Origin: Streptococcus australis
GTDB taxonomy: Bacteria; Bacillota; Bacilli; Lactobacillales; Streptococcaceae
NCBI RefSeq assembly: GCF_015553625.1
Contig: NZ_JADNGY010000004.1
Span: forward strand, 164,997-228,996
Direction: 5' to 3'
Length of the DNA stretch: 64,000 bases
The notes beneath the pieces were generated by a model. That model was given only the letters and a program-made list of their open reading frames with translations, was not told where the DNA came from and ran no database searches. This document shows, piece after piece, positions 27,153 to 37,525 of the stretch; the stretch's first letter is position 1, and every line of letters starts with the position of its first letter. Both the position numbers and the translations under genes were made by a program.

Positions 27153-30100
27153 AGGAAATTGAGATTCAAGGATTTAAGTCTTTCGCAGATAAGACCCGGG
27201 TCATCTTTGACCAAGGGGTAACCGCAGTGGTGGGCCCTAATGGATCTGGAAAATCGAACATTACGGAAAGTCTGCGCTGGGCCTTAGGGGAATCGAGTGT
27301 CAAGAGCCTTCGTGGTGGCAAGATGCCGGATGTGATTTTTGCAGGGACTGAAACTCGGAAACCCTTAAACTACGCCTGCGTAACGGTAGTACTGGATAAC
27401 CGGGATGGCTTTATCAAACAGGCTGCTAAAGAAATCCGCGTGGAGCGTCATATTTATCGCTCGGGTGATAGTGAGTACAAGATTGATGGTAAGAAAGTCC
27501 GTTTGAGAGATGTCCATGATCTCTTTATGGATACTGGACTGGGGAGAGATTCTTTCTCTATTATTTCCCAAGGGAAGGTTGAAGAAATCTTTAACTCCAA
27601 ACCAGAAGAGAGACGGACTATTTTTGAGGAAGCCGCTGGGGTTCTTAAATTTAAGACGCGTCGCAAGGAAACGGAATCTAAGTTGGTTCAGACCCAGGAT
27701 AATTTGGACCGTCTGGAAGACATTATTTTTGAGTTAGAGGGGCAAATCAAACCTCTTGAAAAGCAAGCCCTTGTGGCCAAACGTTTCTTAGAATTGGATC
27801 AACAACGCCAGGTTCTTTATTTGGATGTTTTGATTGCACAAATTGAAGTCAATAAAAAAGACTATGATCAAGCAGTCCAAAAAGAGGCCTCTATCCAGGA
27901 GCAATTAAAGGCTTATTACCAGAAAAGAGAAGAGTACGAGGCAGAAAGCCTCCGATTGAAACAGAGTCGTCAGGCCCTTCAACACCAATTATCAGATGAT
28001 CAGGCTAGCCTCATAGAATTAACTCGCCTCTTAAGTGATTTGGAGAAACAAATCGAATTGGCACGCTTGGAGTCCCAACAGGTCGCTCGAAGTCGTCAGG
28101 AAAATCAAGAGCGGGTCAATAGTCTGGAAGAGCGCCTACAAGTTCTTCGGAACCAGTTGGAAGAAAAACAAGCCAATACAAAGAGTCTTCAAGAAGAACT
28201 ACAAAAGAGCCAAGTAGCTCTGGAAGGTTTGGAGAAAGAGTTGGCCAGCTTCTCAGAAGATCCAGATCAGGTGATCGATTATTTACGTGAAAAATACGTG
28301 GCCTTGATGCAGGATGAAGCGGAGCGGTCAAACGAATTAACAACCATTGAAAATCAATTGGAAGCCTCAGCTCAATTGTCACAAAGTAAAAAGGAAGATT
28401 ACCAAAATCAAATCCAAATGGTGACAGAATTGCAGGAAAAAGAGCAGGTTGCTCAAAAAGCTTATCAAGGAGCTCAAGAGCATCTGAAACACTTGCTTGA
28501 TACCTATCAATCAGAGGCAAAACGGTTTGAGGAAGCTCGCCAGGCTTATCAAGAAGCGCAAGCCAAGATGTTTGATTTACTGGATCAAAGCAAGGAAAAA
28601 CAGGCTCGAATTAACAGTTTAGAGGCGATTCAAAAAAATCATAGTAATTTTTATGCGGGCGTGAAGAGTGTCTTGCAAGAAGCGACTCGCTTAGGCGGGA
28701 TTGTGGGAGCTGTCAGTGAAAAACTTTCCTTCTCACCAGAGTATCAGACTGCCTTAGAGATTGCTCTAGGAGCCAGCAGTCAGCATATTATCGTAGAAGA
28801 CGAAGGAGCAGCAACACGGGCAATCGAACATCTGAAGAAGAATCGCTCGGGTCGGGCAACCTTCCTTCCTTTGACAACCATTAAACCACGCTACCTTGCA
28901 GGAAAGAATCAAGAACTGATTGAAGCCTGTCCAGGGTTCCTAGGGATGGCTAGCAGTTTGGTGGACTATGATCCTTCCCTCGAGTCGATTTTTCAAAACC
29001 TTTTGGGTGTCACAGCTATTTTTGATACGATTGAGCACGCCAAGGCGGCTGCTCGCAAGGTTGCCTACCAAGTTCGTATCGTGACGCTGGATGGAACTGA
29101 ACTGCGCACAGGTGGTTCCTATGCAGGTGGTGCAAATCGAAGCAATAATTCGATTTTCATCAAGCCAGAACTGGATCGCTTGCACCAAGAATTGGCCTCT
29201 CTTCAGAAGAACTTGCGAGAAGTAGAAGGGCATGTTCAAGAGCAACAGGACCAAGTGAGCCAATCACAAGAAACACTAGAATCTTTGAAAGGCCAAGGAG
29301 AAGGGGCGCGACTAGAAGAGCAACGCCTTCAATTGGCTTTTGAGCAGGCTCACCAGCAACTCTTGGATGCCCAAGAACTGTTAGAACTTATCCGTACAGA
29401 GCTGGATGAAGGTAGCGACCAGGAGCTCCTCCAAAAACGGGATCACTTACAAGCGCGCCTGAAAGAAATTGAGGCGGAAAAAGAGCAAGTCACTGCTGAG
29501 ATTGAAGAAGTCAAGCTCAATAAAGATGTTGTTGTTGAGAAAATTGAAAATTTACGAGCAGCCATAGCCAAGCTCCAATTACAGAAAACAGAGTTGAAGA
29601 GTCGATTGACCTATGACCAGACAGATGCCGAACGCTTGCAACAAGAGTTGGCTTCTACTGAACGGGAAATCCAAGCTCTCCAATATGCGATTGAGCAGGG
29701 AGAAGATCGACATGAGCAAATCGATGTTTCTGTCCTTGAAAAACAACTGCAAGCAACCCTTCAAGAGAAAACCGCTCTGGAGCAAGCTGTGATTCGTAAG
29801 CAATTTGAATTAGAGGATTTGGAAGGCCAGTCTGAAGATGTAGCAGGTCATATGGAACAAGCCCGTCGTCAAAATGAGGAGTGGATTCGCCTACAGGCCA
29901 AAGCAGAATCCAATCGTGATCGCTTGTCGGATAAGCTAAATAAATTGATGTTAGCTCTGACCGATGAATTCAAGATGAGTTTTGAAGAGGCATCTAATCA
30001 GGCCAACGAACTAGAAAATCTAGCCCAGTCTGAGCAAGTCTTAAAAGACTTGGAGAAAGCGATTAAAGCCTTAGGACCTGTCAATATTGATGCTATCGAA

Positions 30101-30688
30101 CAATACGATGAGGTCAAGACTCGGTTTGATTTCCTTTCCAGTCAACGAGAAGATGTCTTGGCAGCGAAGAATCTTCTTCTTGAAACCATTAATGACATGA
30201 ATGATGAGGTGAAAGAACGCTTTAAGTCTACGTTTGAAGCGATTCGTGAATCCTTCCGAATAACCTTTAAACAGATGTTTGGGGGAGGATCAGCAGATCT
30301 CATCCTGACGGATGGGGATCTCTTATCAGCTGGGGTCGAGATTTCTGTCCAACCACCTGGCAAGAAAATTCAATCCTTGAATTTGATGAGTGGTGGAGAA
30401 AAAGCTTTGTCAGCATTAGCCCTTCTCTTCTCAATCATTCGTGTCAAGACTATTCCATTTGTCATCTTGGATGAAGTAGAAGCGGCTCTAGATGAAGCCA
30501 ATGTTAAACGGTTTGGAGATTACCTCAATCGTTTTGATAAGGAAAGTCAGTTTATTGTGGTTACCCACCGTAAGGGAACCATGGCTGCAGCAGATTCCAT
30601 CTACGGAGTGACCATGCAAGAATCAGGAGTCTCTAAGATTGTATCTGTAAAACTGAAAGATATAGAAGGAATGGATAATGGAAATTAA
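27143..30688 (+). CDS. smc: Chromosome segregation protein SMC
   Basis: 1181 residues, full length. N-terminal ATPase head with Walker A GPNGSGKS (31-38), two long coiled coils (about 170-500 and 670-1000) flanking the hinge (about 510-650, [11 protein letters not shown] near its end), and the C-terminal head with signature [10 protein letters not shown] (about 1083) and Walker [13 protein letters not shown]. It forms condensin with ScpA/ScpB, not present here. Part of rnc-smc-HAD-HAD-ftsY, with every junction overlapping. Confidence 0.97.
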   Translation: MYLKEIEIQGFKSFADKTRVIFDQGVTAVVGPNGSGKSNITESLRWALGESSVKSLRGGKMPDVIFAGTETRKPLNYACVTVVLDNRDGFIKQAAKEIRVERHIYRSGDSEYKIDGKKVRLRDVHDLFMDTGLGRDSFSIISQGKVEEIFNSKPEERRTIFEEAAGVLKFKTRRKETESKLVQTQDNLDRLEDIIFELEGQIKPLEKQALVAKRFLELDQQRQVLYLDVLIAQIEVNKKDYDQAVQKEASIQEQLKAYYQKREEYEAESLRLKQSRQALQHQLSDDQASLIELTRLLSDLEKQIELARLESQQVARSRQENQERVNSLEERLQVLRNQLEEKQANTKSLQEELQKSQVALEGLEKELASFSEDPDQVIDYLREKYVALMQDEAERSNELTTIENQLEASAQLSQSKKEDYQNQIQMVTELQEKEQVAQKAYQGAQEHLKHLLDTYQSEAKRFEEARQAYQEAQAKMFDLLDQSKEKQARINSLEAIQKNHSNFYAGVKSVLQEATRLGGIVGAVSEKLSFSPEYQTALEIALGASSQHIIVEDEGAATRAIEHLKKNRSGRATFLPLTTIKPRYLAGKNQELIEACPGFLGMASSLVDYDPSLESIFQNLLGVTAIFDTIEHAKAAARKVAYQVRIVTLDGTELRTGGSYAGGANRSNNSIFIKPELDRLHQELASLQKNLREVEGHVQEQQDQVSQSQETLESLKGQGEGARLEEQRLQLAFEQAHQQLLDAQELLELIRTELDEGSDQELLQKRDHLQARLKEIEAEKEQVTAEIEEVKLNKDVVVEKIENLRAAIAKLQLQKTELKSRLTYDQTDAERLQQELASTEREIQALQYAIEQGEDRHEQIDVSVLEKQLQATLQEKTALEQAVIRKQFELEDLEGQSEDVAGHMEQARRQNEEWIRLQAKAESNRDRLSDKLNKLMLALTDEFKMSFEEASNQANELENLAQSEQVLKDLEKAIKALGPVNIDAIEQYDEVKTRFDFLSSQREDVLAAKNLLLETINDMNDEVKERFKSTFEAIRESFRITFKQMFGGGSADLILTDGDLLSAGVEISVQPPGKKIQSLNLMSGGEKALSALALLFSIIRVKTIPFVILDEVEAALDEANVKRFGDYLNRFDKESQFIVVTHRKGTMAAADSIYGVTMQESGVSKIVSVKLKDIEGMDNGN

Positions 30689-31475
30689 ATTAGTCGCAAC
30701 AGACATGGATGGGACCTTTCTGGATGAAAATCATGAATTTGATCAAGCATTATTCCTAAAGGTGCTAAAGAAATTTCAAGAAAAAGGGATCTACTTTGCT
30801 GCAGCAAGTGGTCGGTCTCTCCTCTCTTTGAAGACAATCTTTAAAGAGGTTCAGGATCAGATTATTTTTATAGCTGAAAACGGCAGTGTTGTTGAGTTTC
30901 ATGGTGAAGATGTCTATGAAGCGACCATGAGTCCTGAATTTTACCAAGCCATGTTTGCCAAGTTACAAGAAAGTCCTTATTTCGATAAAAATAAGTGCTT
31001 GTTAACGGGAAAACGCGGGAGCTATGTTTTAAAGACCGTTGATCCAGACTATCTAGCTGCTTCACAAAACTACAATGAAAATATTCAAATGGTGTCTGAT
31101 TTTTCAGAAATTGATGATCTTGTCTTTAAGATGACCACCAATTTTGACCAAGAAGTATTAGCGGAAGGGGAAGCCTGGGTTACCCAAAATGTTGAGGGTG
31201 TTAAGGCTATGACCACTGGTTATGAGTGCATTGATATTGTCTTGGATTATGTGGACAAGGGAGTCGCCATCCAAGCCCTCATGGATCAGTTGGGCATTAG
31301 TCGGGACCAAGTCCTAGCTTTTGGAGATAACCTCAATGATCTTCATATGATGCAGGTGGTTGGCCATCCAATTGCGCCAGAAAATGCCCGTCCAGAGATT
31401 TTGGAATTGGCTGAAAAAGTATTAGCTCACCATTCGACAGGATCTATCCTTCGCTTCATGGAGGAAGAATTATGA
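30678..31475 (+). CDS. HAD-superfamily Cof-type phosphatase (first of pair)
   Basis: 265 residues, HAD subfamily IIB. Motif I TDMDGTF, motif II AASGRS, motif III Lys region, and motif IV GDNLNDLHMM. Such enzymes dephosphorylate sugar phosphates, FMN or pyridoxal phosphate; the substrate here is unknown. It overlaps smc by 11 nt and the second HAD gene by 4 nt. Confidence 0.88.
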   Translation: MEIKLVATDMDGTFLDENHEFDQALFLKVLKKFQEKGIYFAAASGRSLLSLKTIFKEVQDQIIFIAENGSVVEFHGEDVYEATMSPEFYQAMFAKLQESPYFDKNKCLLTGKRGSYVLKTVDPDYLAASQNYNENIQMVSDFSEIDDLVFKMTTNFDQEVLAEGEAWVTQNVEGVKAMTTGYECIDIVLDYVDKGVAIQALMDQLGISRDQVLAFGDNLNDLHMMQVVGHPIAPENARPEILELAEKVLAHHSTGSILRFMEEEL

Positions 31476-32293
31476 GTCAGATTAAGGTTATCGCACTAGA
31501 CTTGGACGGTACTCTCTTAAACTCAGAGAAGAAAATCTCCCCTCGGAACTTAGCTGCCATTCGTGCAGCTCAAGAAAAAGGGGTCAAGGTAGTTTTGACG
31601 ACGGGTCGTCCCCTCAAGGCTATGGATTTTCTGCTTCAAGAGATTGGGACTGCCGGCTTGTCAGATGAATACACCATTACGTTTAATGGTGGCTTGGTAC
31701 AAAAGAATACAGGAGAGATCATTGCCAAAACAGTTTTCTCTCGAGATGATGTCCTTCGGATTTATGAAGAGACAGAGGCCCTTGGCTTGCCCTTGGACGC
31801 TATTAGCGAAGGGGATGTTTATACACTTGCATCTGATCAAGAATCTCTTTATCCCCTCTATAATCCTTATTTGAACTTTATTCCTGTTTCTATTGAAGAT
31901 TTGTCCAGCCAGATTTCCTATAACAAGTGTGTGACAGCCTTTCATCAGGACTATTTGGATAGCGCTATTCCAAAGATTTCTCCTGAATTAGGGGAGCGTT
32001 TTGAGATTTTTAAATCGAGGGACATGCTCTTGGAATGGTGCCCCAAAGGAGTTCAAAAGGATAGAGGCTTGGAGGCCTTGGTAGGGTATTTAGGAATCGA
32101 TGCTAGTCAAGTCATGGCTTGCGGTGATGAAGCCAATGATGCCAGCATGTTAAAATGGGCAGGACTCGGAATCGCTATGGCCAATGCGGTGGATGAGGTG
32201 AAGGAGATTGCCACTCTAGTCTCGGACTACACCAATGATCAAGATGCAGTCGGAAGAGCGATTGAAGAATATGTATTGAAGGAGGGTCAATAA
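31472..32293 (+). CDS. HAD-superfamily Cof-type phosphatase (second of pair)
   Basis: 273 residues, same subfamily as its neighbour: ALDLDGTLL, TTGRPL and CGDEANDASML are in place. The N-terminal IKVIALDLDGTLLNSEKKIS and length resemble YidA-type sugar phosphatases. ATGA overlap with the gene before and TAATG overlap with ftsY after. The two HAD genes are related but clearly diverged, so probably have different substrates. Confidence 0.88.
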   Translation: MSQIKVIALDLDGTLLNSEKKISPRNLAAIRAAQEKGVKVVLTTGRPLKAMDFLLQEIGTAGLSDEYTITFNGGLVQKNTGEIIAKTVFSRDDVLRIYEETEALGLPLDAISEGDVYTLASDQESLYPLYNPYLNFIPVSIEDLSSQISYNKCVTAFHQDYLDSAIPKISPELGERFEIFKSRDMLLEWCPKGVQKDRGLEALVGYLGIDASQVMACGDEANDASMLKWAGLGIAMANAVDEVKEIATLVSDYTNDQDAVGRAIEEYVLKEGQ

Positions 32294-33960
32294 TGGGATT
32301 ATTTGACCGACTATTTGGAAGAAAAGAAGAAACAAAACCACAAACCCAAGATCTTACAGAAGAGATTGGGGGAAGCGAGGAAGGAGCAAGCTCGCCAGCT
32401 GAGCCTGTATCAAATAAGCCTTCACAAAGTGATGAGGCTAAGATTTCGGCAATGGAAGCCTACTACGCTGAATTAAAAGAGCGAATGGCTGCCGAATCAG
32501 CGAGACCATCTCAAGAGTCGAAAGCATCTAGTGAAAAAGTGCCTTTAGAAGAGCCTGTAAATCAGGAAACAGCTGTCGAAGAAGAGGCACCTTCTCAAGT
32601 AGAGCAGGAAACCTCTCCTGAGGAAGTATCTGAGACTTCCCCTGTGACTGGAGATCAGACTTTAGATGCAGAATCCCTACAAGAAGTGGGTGTTGATGAG
32701 GAGCACCCAGATTCTTCTTCAGATCTTGTCCAAGAAGCGCTGGAAGAGGAAGTTCTTGTAAGAACTGAAACAACATCTGAGACTTCAAGCCCTTTTCAAG
32801 AGTCTGACAAACTAGTGGAAGAAGAGCCTGAAGGTGTGCCGGAATTGGATGTGGTAAGGGAAGCACCAATCGTTGAAGAAGAAATTGCTGAAAGTTCTGA
32901 GGAAGGAACCGAAGAGCTTGAAGTGGGATCGCCAGTAGAGGAAGCTACTAGCGAATCCGAGATTTCAGAAGAGATTGAGGAAGAGTCTTTAGTAGAAGAA
33001 ACTACAAGTGAGCCAGAGATTGCTGAACCTACAGAAACGGTTCAAGAAAAATACAATCGGAGCTTGAAGAAAACTCGGACAGGCTTTGGAGCAGCACTTA
33101 ATGCATTCTTTGCCAACTTCCGTTCTGTCGACGAAGATTTCTTTGAAGAGTTAGAAGAACTCTTGATTATGAGTGACGTAGGGGTCCAGGTCGCTTCGAA
33201 TCTGACAGAAGAGCTCCGCTATGAAGCCCGTTTGGAAAATGCCAAGAAACCGGATGCCTTGCGTCGCGTGATCATTGAAAAATTGGTGGATCTCTACGAA
33301 AAAGATGGCCAATACAATGAGCAAATTAACTTTAAAGAGGGCTTGACTGTCATGCTCTTTGTGGGAGTGAATGGCGTTGGGAAAACTACCTCTATCGGAA
33401 AATTGGCTCATAAGTACAAGAAGGAAGGGAAAAAGGTGATGTTGGTCGCAGCAGATACCTTCCGGGCAGGTGCCGTTGCGCAGTTAGCTGAATGGGGACG
33501 CCGTGTGGATGTGCCTGTTGTCACTGGTCCTGAAAAGTCAGACCCTGCAAGTGTTGTCTTTGATGGAATGGAACGGGCTGTGGCAGAGCAAGTCGATGTA
33601 TTAATGATTGATACGGCTGGTCGTCTTCAGAACAAAGACAATCTGATGGCTGAATTAGAAAAAATCGGTCGCATTATCAAGCGGGTGGATCCTACAGCCC
33701 CTCACGAAACCTTCTTGGCATTAGATGCTTCCACAGGACAGAATGCTCTGGTCCAAGCCAAGGAATTCTCCAAGATCACGCCTATTACTGGAATCGTCCT
33801 CACTAAAATTGATGGAACAGCTCGAGGAGGAGTGGTCCTTGCAATCCGAGAAGAGTTGGATATTCCTGTAAAATTAATTGGTTTTGGTGAAAAAATCGAT
33901 GACATCGGTGAATTCAATTCTGAGAACTTTATGCGTGGCTTGTTAGAAGGCTTGATATAA
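32293..33960 (+). CDS. ftsY: Signal recognition particle receptor FtsY
   Basis: 555 residues. SRP-GTPase NG domain (about 250-555): G1 GVNGVGKTT (358-366), DTFRAGA, DTAGR (from 440), TKIDGTARGG, and the terminal GFGEKIDDIGEF. It docks ribosome-SRP complexes at the membrane. The N-terminal A domain (about 10-250) is very long and acidic, rich in Glu, Ser, Thr and Val, with an imperfect internal repeat (VEEATSESEI and VEETTSEPEI). Last gene of the rnc operon, ended by repeat copy B. Confidence 0.95.
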   Translation: MGLFDRLFGRKEETKPQTQDLTEEIGGSEEGASSPAEPVSNKPSQSDEAKISAMEAYYAELKERMAAESARPSQESKASSEKVPLEEPVNQETAVEEEAPSQVEQETSPEEVSETSPVTGDQTLDAESLQEVGVDEEHPDSSSDLVQEALEEEVLVRTETTSETSSPFQESDKLVEEEPEGVPELDVVREAPIVEEEIAESSEEGTEELEVGSPVEEATSESEISEEIEEESLVEETTSEPEIAEPTETVQEKYNRSLKKTRTGFGAALNAFFANFRSVDEDFFEELEELLIMSDVGVQVASNLTEELRYEARLENAKKPDALRRVIIEKLVDLYEKDGQYNEQINFKEGLTVMLFVGVNGVGKTTSIGKLAHKYKKEGKKVMLVAADTFRAGAVAQLAEWGRRVDVPVVTGPEKSDPASVVFDGMERAVAEQVDVLMIDTAGRLQNKDNLMAELEKIGRIIKRVDPTAPHETFLALDASTGQNALVQAKEFSKITPITGIVLTKIDGTARGGVVLAIREELDIPVKLIGFGEKIDDIGEFNSENFMRGLLEGLI

Positions 33961-33966
33961 ACAAAA

Positions 33967-34149
33967 AGAGAGTGGGACAGAAATCGGTAATTCGTTAGAA
34001 TTCGATTTCGTCATCCCACCTCCGCACAGTTGAGTAGGGCTGTAAAAGCTGATGAAACCTGCGTAGTAGAGCCCGCTCAACCACTGCGTCTTGCTCGACA
34101 ATCCAAATACAACTGAAAAGAGGCTAGGACTTTTGTCCCAGCCTCTTTT
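33967..34149 (+). repeat. Dispersed three-hairpin repeat, copy B (between convergent ftsY and zwf)
   Basis: Forward copy. Hairpin I arms GTGGGAC / ATCCCAC, hairpin II AGCTGATGAAACCTGC (loop altered), hairpin III GAGGCTAGGAC-TTTT-GTCCCAGCCTC. Here hairpin III continues outwards with AATACAACTGAAAA pairing with TTTTCAGTTGTATT past the element's end (to about 34160), a nearly perfect stem of about 26 bp. It can terminate both ftsY and zwf. Confidence 0.85.
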
Positions 34150-34177
34150 CAGTTGTATTATTTGTAAGATGGATAGA

Positions 34178-35644
34178 TTATTCTTCAATCGTTGGTTGCC
34201 AGACCCATTCAGCATTGTAATCCTTCAAGAGGTCGAAGGATGCTTGAGGTCCCATGGTTCCAGATTTGTACTCATGAAGAGGGACTTGATTTTCTGCCCA
34301 TAATTTCTCAATCCGGTCAATCAAGTTCCAAGATGCTTTTACTTCGTTCCAGTGGCTAAAGTTGGTAGAGTCATTATTTAAGACATCATAGATTAACTTT
34401 TCGTAAGGCTCTGGAGAAGCACCGGTCGCTGTCGCATCAGTTTCATAATCCAAGGATATCGGAGCGATCTGGAATTGCTCGCCGACTTCTTTCCCGTTGA
34501 CAGAGAGAGAGAAGCCTTCGTTTGGTTGGATGTAGATGGTCAGCACATTGGGTTCAATTTCTTGACCAAAAATAGAGTCCATCTGTTTAAAGACCACATT
34601 CACATGGGTTCCCTTTTTTGTGAGACGTTTTCCTGTACGGAAGAAGAAAGGTACTCCACGGAAGCGATCACTATCCACAAAGAAGGCACCAGAAGCAAAG
34701 GTTTCGGTCATGGATTCAGGGTTGACATTTGGTTCACTACGGTAAGAGATGTCCTTTTTCCCTTGGATTTTTCCAGAACGATACTGGCCTCGAATAAACA
34801 ATTTCTTTAATTCTTCTTCAGAAGGATTGACCAATTGTTCAAAAACTTTTACCTTCTCTTTACGGATGTCTTCCTTGGTGAAGGAAGCTGGTTTGTCCAT
34901 CGCTAAGAGAGAAAGCAATTGAAGGGTATGGTTTTGAACCATGTCGCGGAGGGCACCAGATTCATCATAGTAGCCACCACGCTCTTCCACACCCAGACGT
35001 TCTGCAAAGGTGATTTGGACATTGTCGATATAGTCACGGTTCCAAATGTTTTCAAAGATTAGATTGGCAAAACGGAGGGCAAAAATAGACTGGATCATTT
35101 CTTTACCAAGGTAATGATCAATTCGGAAAATTTGCTCTTCCTCAAAGGTTTCTTCCAGTTCTTTGTTGAGCTGACTGGCTGTTTCTAAGTCAGTTCCAAA
35201 TGGTTTTTCTACGATTAGACGCTCAAAGCCTTTTCCATCCACAATTCCTTCAGATTTCAAATGTTTGGCAATGGTTCCAAAGAACTGGGGTGCCATGGAT
35301 AGGAAGAAGAGTTTATTGTGGTCAGCTTGGTAGGTGTCATTGAGCTGATTTTGGAGTTCACGAAGCTTGATGTAGTGCTCGGTATCATTAACATCGTGGC
35401 TTTGGTAGTAAAAGTGGCTAGCGAATTCTTGCGCCTGTTCAGGACTATCTGCTAAATCCGAAATGGAGTCAACGACAACTGATTCAAAGTATTCTTTGCT
35501 CCAAGGACGACGAGCTGTTCCAATCACTGCAAAATGCTCTGAAAGATTACCAGCTTTATAGAGTCTAAAAAGGGAAGGGTAGAGTTTGCGGTGAGCTAAA
35601 TCTCCACTAGCCCCGAAAATGGTTACAATTACTTTTGAAGACAT
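34178..35644 (-). CDS. zwf: Glucose-6-phosphate 1-dehydrogenase
   Basis: 488 residues; oxidises glucose 6-phosphate to 6-phosphogluconolactone with NADP+, the entry to the oxidative pentose phosphate path and the main NADPH source for glutathione reductase (gene at 48689-50038). Nucleotide-binding GASGDLAHRKLYP near the N-terminus and the active-site motif RIDHYLGKE (about 176-184) are visible. The start is the ATG at 35644, giving MSSKVIVTIFG as in other streptococci; an ATG two codons earlier is possible. Monocistronic. Confidence 0.96.
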   Translation of the reverse strand: MSSKVIVTIFGASGDLAHRKLYPSLFRLYKAGNLSEHFAVIGTARRPWSKEYFESVVVDSISDLADSPEQAQEFASHFYYQSHDVNDTEHYIKLRELQNQLNDTYQADHNKLFFLSMAPQFFGTIAKHLKSEGIVDGKGFERLIVEKPFGTDLETASQLNKELEETFEEEQIFRIDHYLGKEMIQSIFALRFANLIFENIWNRDYIDNVQITFAERLGVEERGGYYDESGALRDMVQNHTLQLLSLLAMDKPASFTKEDIRKEKVKVFEQLVNPSEEELKKLFIRGQYRSGKIQGKKDISYRSEPNVNPESMTETFASGAFFVDSDRFRGVPFFFRTGKRLTKKGTHVNVVFKQMDSIFGQEIEPNVLTIYIQPNEGFSLSVNGKEVGEQFQIAPISLDYETDATATGASPEPYEKLIYDVLNNDSTNFSHWNEVKASWNLIDRIEKLWAENQVPLHEYKSGTMGPQASFDLLKDYNAEWVWQPTIEE

Positions 35645-35758
35645 GTTCATACCTATTTTCTAACTTGATAAACCATATTCTACCATAAAATTCAGAAAAT
35701 TTCTCTTTGAAAGTAAAAGTATTCTGACTTTCATAGGAAATAAAAGGAGAAGAAAGCA

Positions 35759-35790
35759 CAAAAAAAGGTTGGACCAAAAGGTCACAACCT
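35759..35790 (-). terminator. Terminator of the UPF0718 operon
   Basis: On the minus strand AGGTTGTGACC-TTTT-GGTCCAACCT followed by six or more T. Confidence 0.82.
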
Positions 35791-35807
35791 GCAGAGTGAT
35801 AGACTGC

Positions 35808-36623
35808 CTAGAATACCCGATAAACATAAGGATTGGCGGGTTTTTCTACCTGATGAGCTTCCCTTATGTCTAAGACCGGAAGACTTTGGCCAAGCTGTTT
35901 ATGGTATTGGATCTTTAGAGTTCCAGTAGCTTGGACCCAAGTATTATCGTCATAGGTTTGGGAGGCTCCTTTGGTCAACAGACCATAGACTCCTGAGTCG
36001 GCGATACAGTGGATAATCCCGAAACGGAAAAGGAACTGGCTGCCCGGATCTTGAGGATCCTTATAAATAAATCCGGTTAGGGTAAAGGTTTTTCCAGCAA
36101 ATTCATCTGGATAGTCGTAGATGACTTCCATGACTTCCATGTAGTTTTCTGTCGTTATCTGGATATGATCTTGCTTGAGGTACTTCTTAGCTGCAGCTCT
36201 CATCTCGGATTCATAAGCAGACTTGGTAAAATAACTGCTTGTGTCAGGCTTTAGATATTGGTTGGTTGTTCCTTCGTCATTTTGAATATCCTTAGAAGAG
36301 CCAGCTGCGATGGGGAAATGATAGCCCTTGGCTGAAACCGTTTGGGAATCCAAGGTCACTGTCGGGAAACCAATTCCAACGATCAAAGGAATCAGGAGTA
36401 GAATGATACTCATGACTTTGGCTTTTTTACTGGTTAGGTGACTATGAACGGGCAGATTCTTCATCCAAATATAGAGCTGGACGACAGCCAAGAGGAAGGA
36501 AAGAATCATAGAGATATAGGCTAAATAGGAATAATGCATATTAATGTATTGGTTGAGCTTACCAGAAAGCTGCAAATACATAGTCAGTTCGAAATAGCCT
36601 GCTAAAATGAGAAATCGAATCAT
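35808..36623 (-). CDS. TIGR03943-family membrane protein
   Basis: 271 residues. Two N-terminal membrane segments plus a third (about 75-95), then an extracellular domain rich in Asp/Tyr. The family is found next to UPF0718 permeases, as here, and its function is unknown. The ATG overlaps the permease stop (ATGA) with GGGGGTGG upstream, so the two are coupled. The C-terminal half contains GFIYKDPQDPGSQFLFRFG and HCIADSGVYG, the most conserved part as far as I can judge. Probably a partner subunit of the permease. Confidence 0.8.
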   Translation of the reverse strand: MIRFLILAGYFELTMYLQLSGKLNQYINMHYSYLAYISMILSFLLAVVQLYIWMKNLPVHSHLTSKKAKVMSIILLLIPLIVGIGFPTVTLDSQTVSAKGYHFPIAAGSSKDIQNDEGTTNQYLKPDTSSYFTKSAYESEMRAAAKKYLKQDHIQITTENYMEVMEVIYDYPDEFAGKTFTLTGFIYKDPQDPGSQFLFRFGIIHCIADSGVYGLLTKGASQTYDDNTWVQATGTLKIQYHKQLGQSLPVLDIREAHQVEKPANPYVYRVF

Positions 36624-37525
36624 AGGACCACCCCCACAAACCAAGCATAAACCAAGACAACTAGGCTGACGATGCTAATAAATTGGACAATAAAGCGATT
36701 GGTCAGATAATTCTTCATCATCAAGAGGTTCTTGACATCTAGCATGGGACCGATAACCAGGAAGGCTAGGACAGGAGCTAAGCCAAAACTAGAGAGGAGG
36801 GAGGAGCCAATAAAGGCATCTGCCTCACTACACAATGAGAGCAGGAAGGAAAGAAGCATGAGGAGGAGAATGGCTAAGAGTGGTGTCGCTGAAATAGAAG
36901 TCAGCACTCGAGTTGGCACATAGACCTGAACCACGCTGGCAAACAAACAACCAAAGACCAGATACCGTCCAGTGTCGAAAAACTCATCAATGGCCTGCAC
37001 AAATACTTGGAAAAAGCGTTGAGCAGCAGATAGTTTAGAAAAGTCATGTATATGGACTTCCTTGCGGTTGGCCCGTTGAATAGAAGCGGTTTGGAAAAAT
37101 CCTAGGAAAATACCCAGAACAGTCGCTACCAAGATAGAGCCGATAGCTCGTAAGAGAGCCATTTGAAAAGAATTGCCAAAGGCGGAATAGGTGGCAAAGA
37201 GCACAATGGGGTTAATAACTGGCGCTGTTACTAGAAAGGGCACAGCTGTATAGCTAGGGACCTTCTTTTCTAAAAAGCGATTGATAATAGGGACGATGCC
37301 ACACTCACAGGAAGGGAAAATAAAACCAATCAAGGTCCCAAACAAAATTCTTCCCCATTTATTTTTAGGGAGAGCTCGATACACTTTTTCAGGGGTGATA
37401 TAGACATCGATTGCCCCTGAAATCAGACTTCCAATCAGAACAAAAGGAAGGGCTTCAATCATAATCGAAAGAAAAATTGCTCCAGCTTGAAGGACACTAG
37501 TTGGCAACTGCTGAAAGAAATTCAT
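36620..37525 (-). CDS. UPF0718 (DUF318) permease
   Basis: 301 residues with about eight membrane segments and the family's PSCECGIVPI motif (C73, C75), then a second half with FLSLCSEADAF and the GPMLDVKNLLMMK region. Homologues have been proposed as metal, metalloid or organic permeases without firm proof. The cysteine pair and the SEADAF acid are good candidates for substrate binding. Middle gene of a three-gene operon with ATGA overlaps on both sides. Confidence 0.83.
   Translation of the reverse strand: MNFFQQLPTSVLQAGAIFLSIMIEALPFVLIGSLISGAIDVYITPEKVYRALPKNKWGRILFGTLIGFIFPSCECGIVPIINRFLEKKVPSYTAVPFLVTAPVINPIVLFATYSAFGNSFQMALLRAIGSILVATVLGIFLGFFQTASIQRANRKEVHIHDFSKLSAAQRFFQVFVQAIDEFFDTGRYLVFGCLFASVVQVYVPTRVLTSISATPLLAILLLMLLSFLLSLCSEADAFIGSSLLSSFGLAPVLAFLVIGPMLDVKNLLMMKNYLTNRFIVQFISIVSLVVLVYAWFVGVVL

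Noticed and set aside
28116..28520. 134-codon frame antisense to smc
   Set aside because: A shadow frame in the coiled-coil coding region, with no start signals.
33943..34215. Small protein encoded in repeat copy B
   Set aside because: The frame crosses the repeat's hairpins and lacks a ribosome binding site; the peptide recurs only because the DNA repeats.
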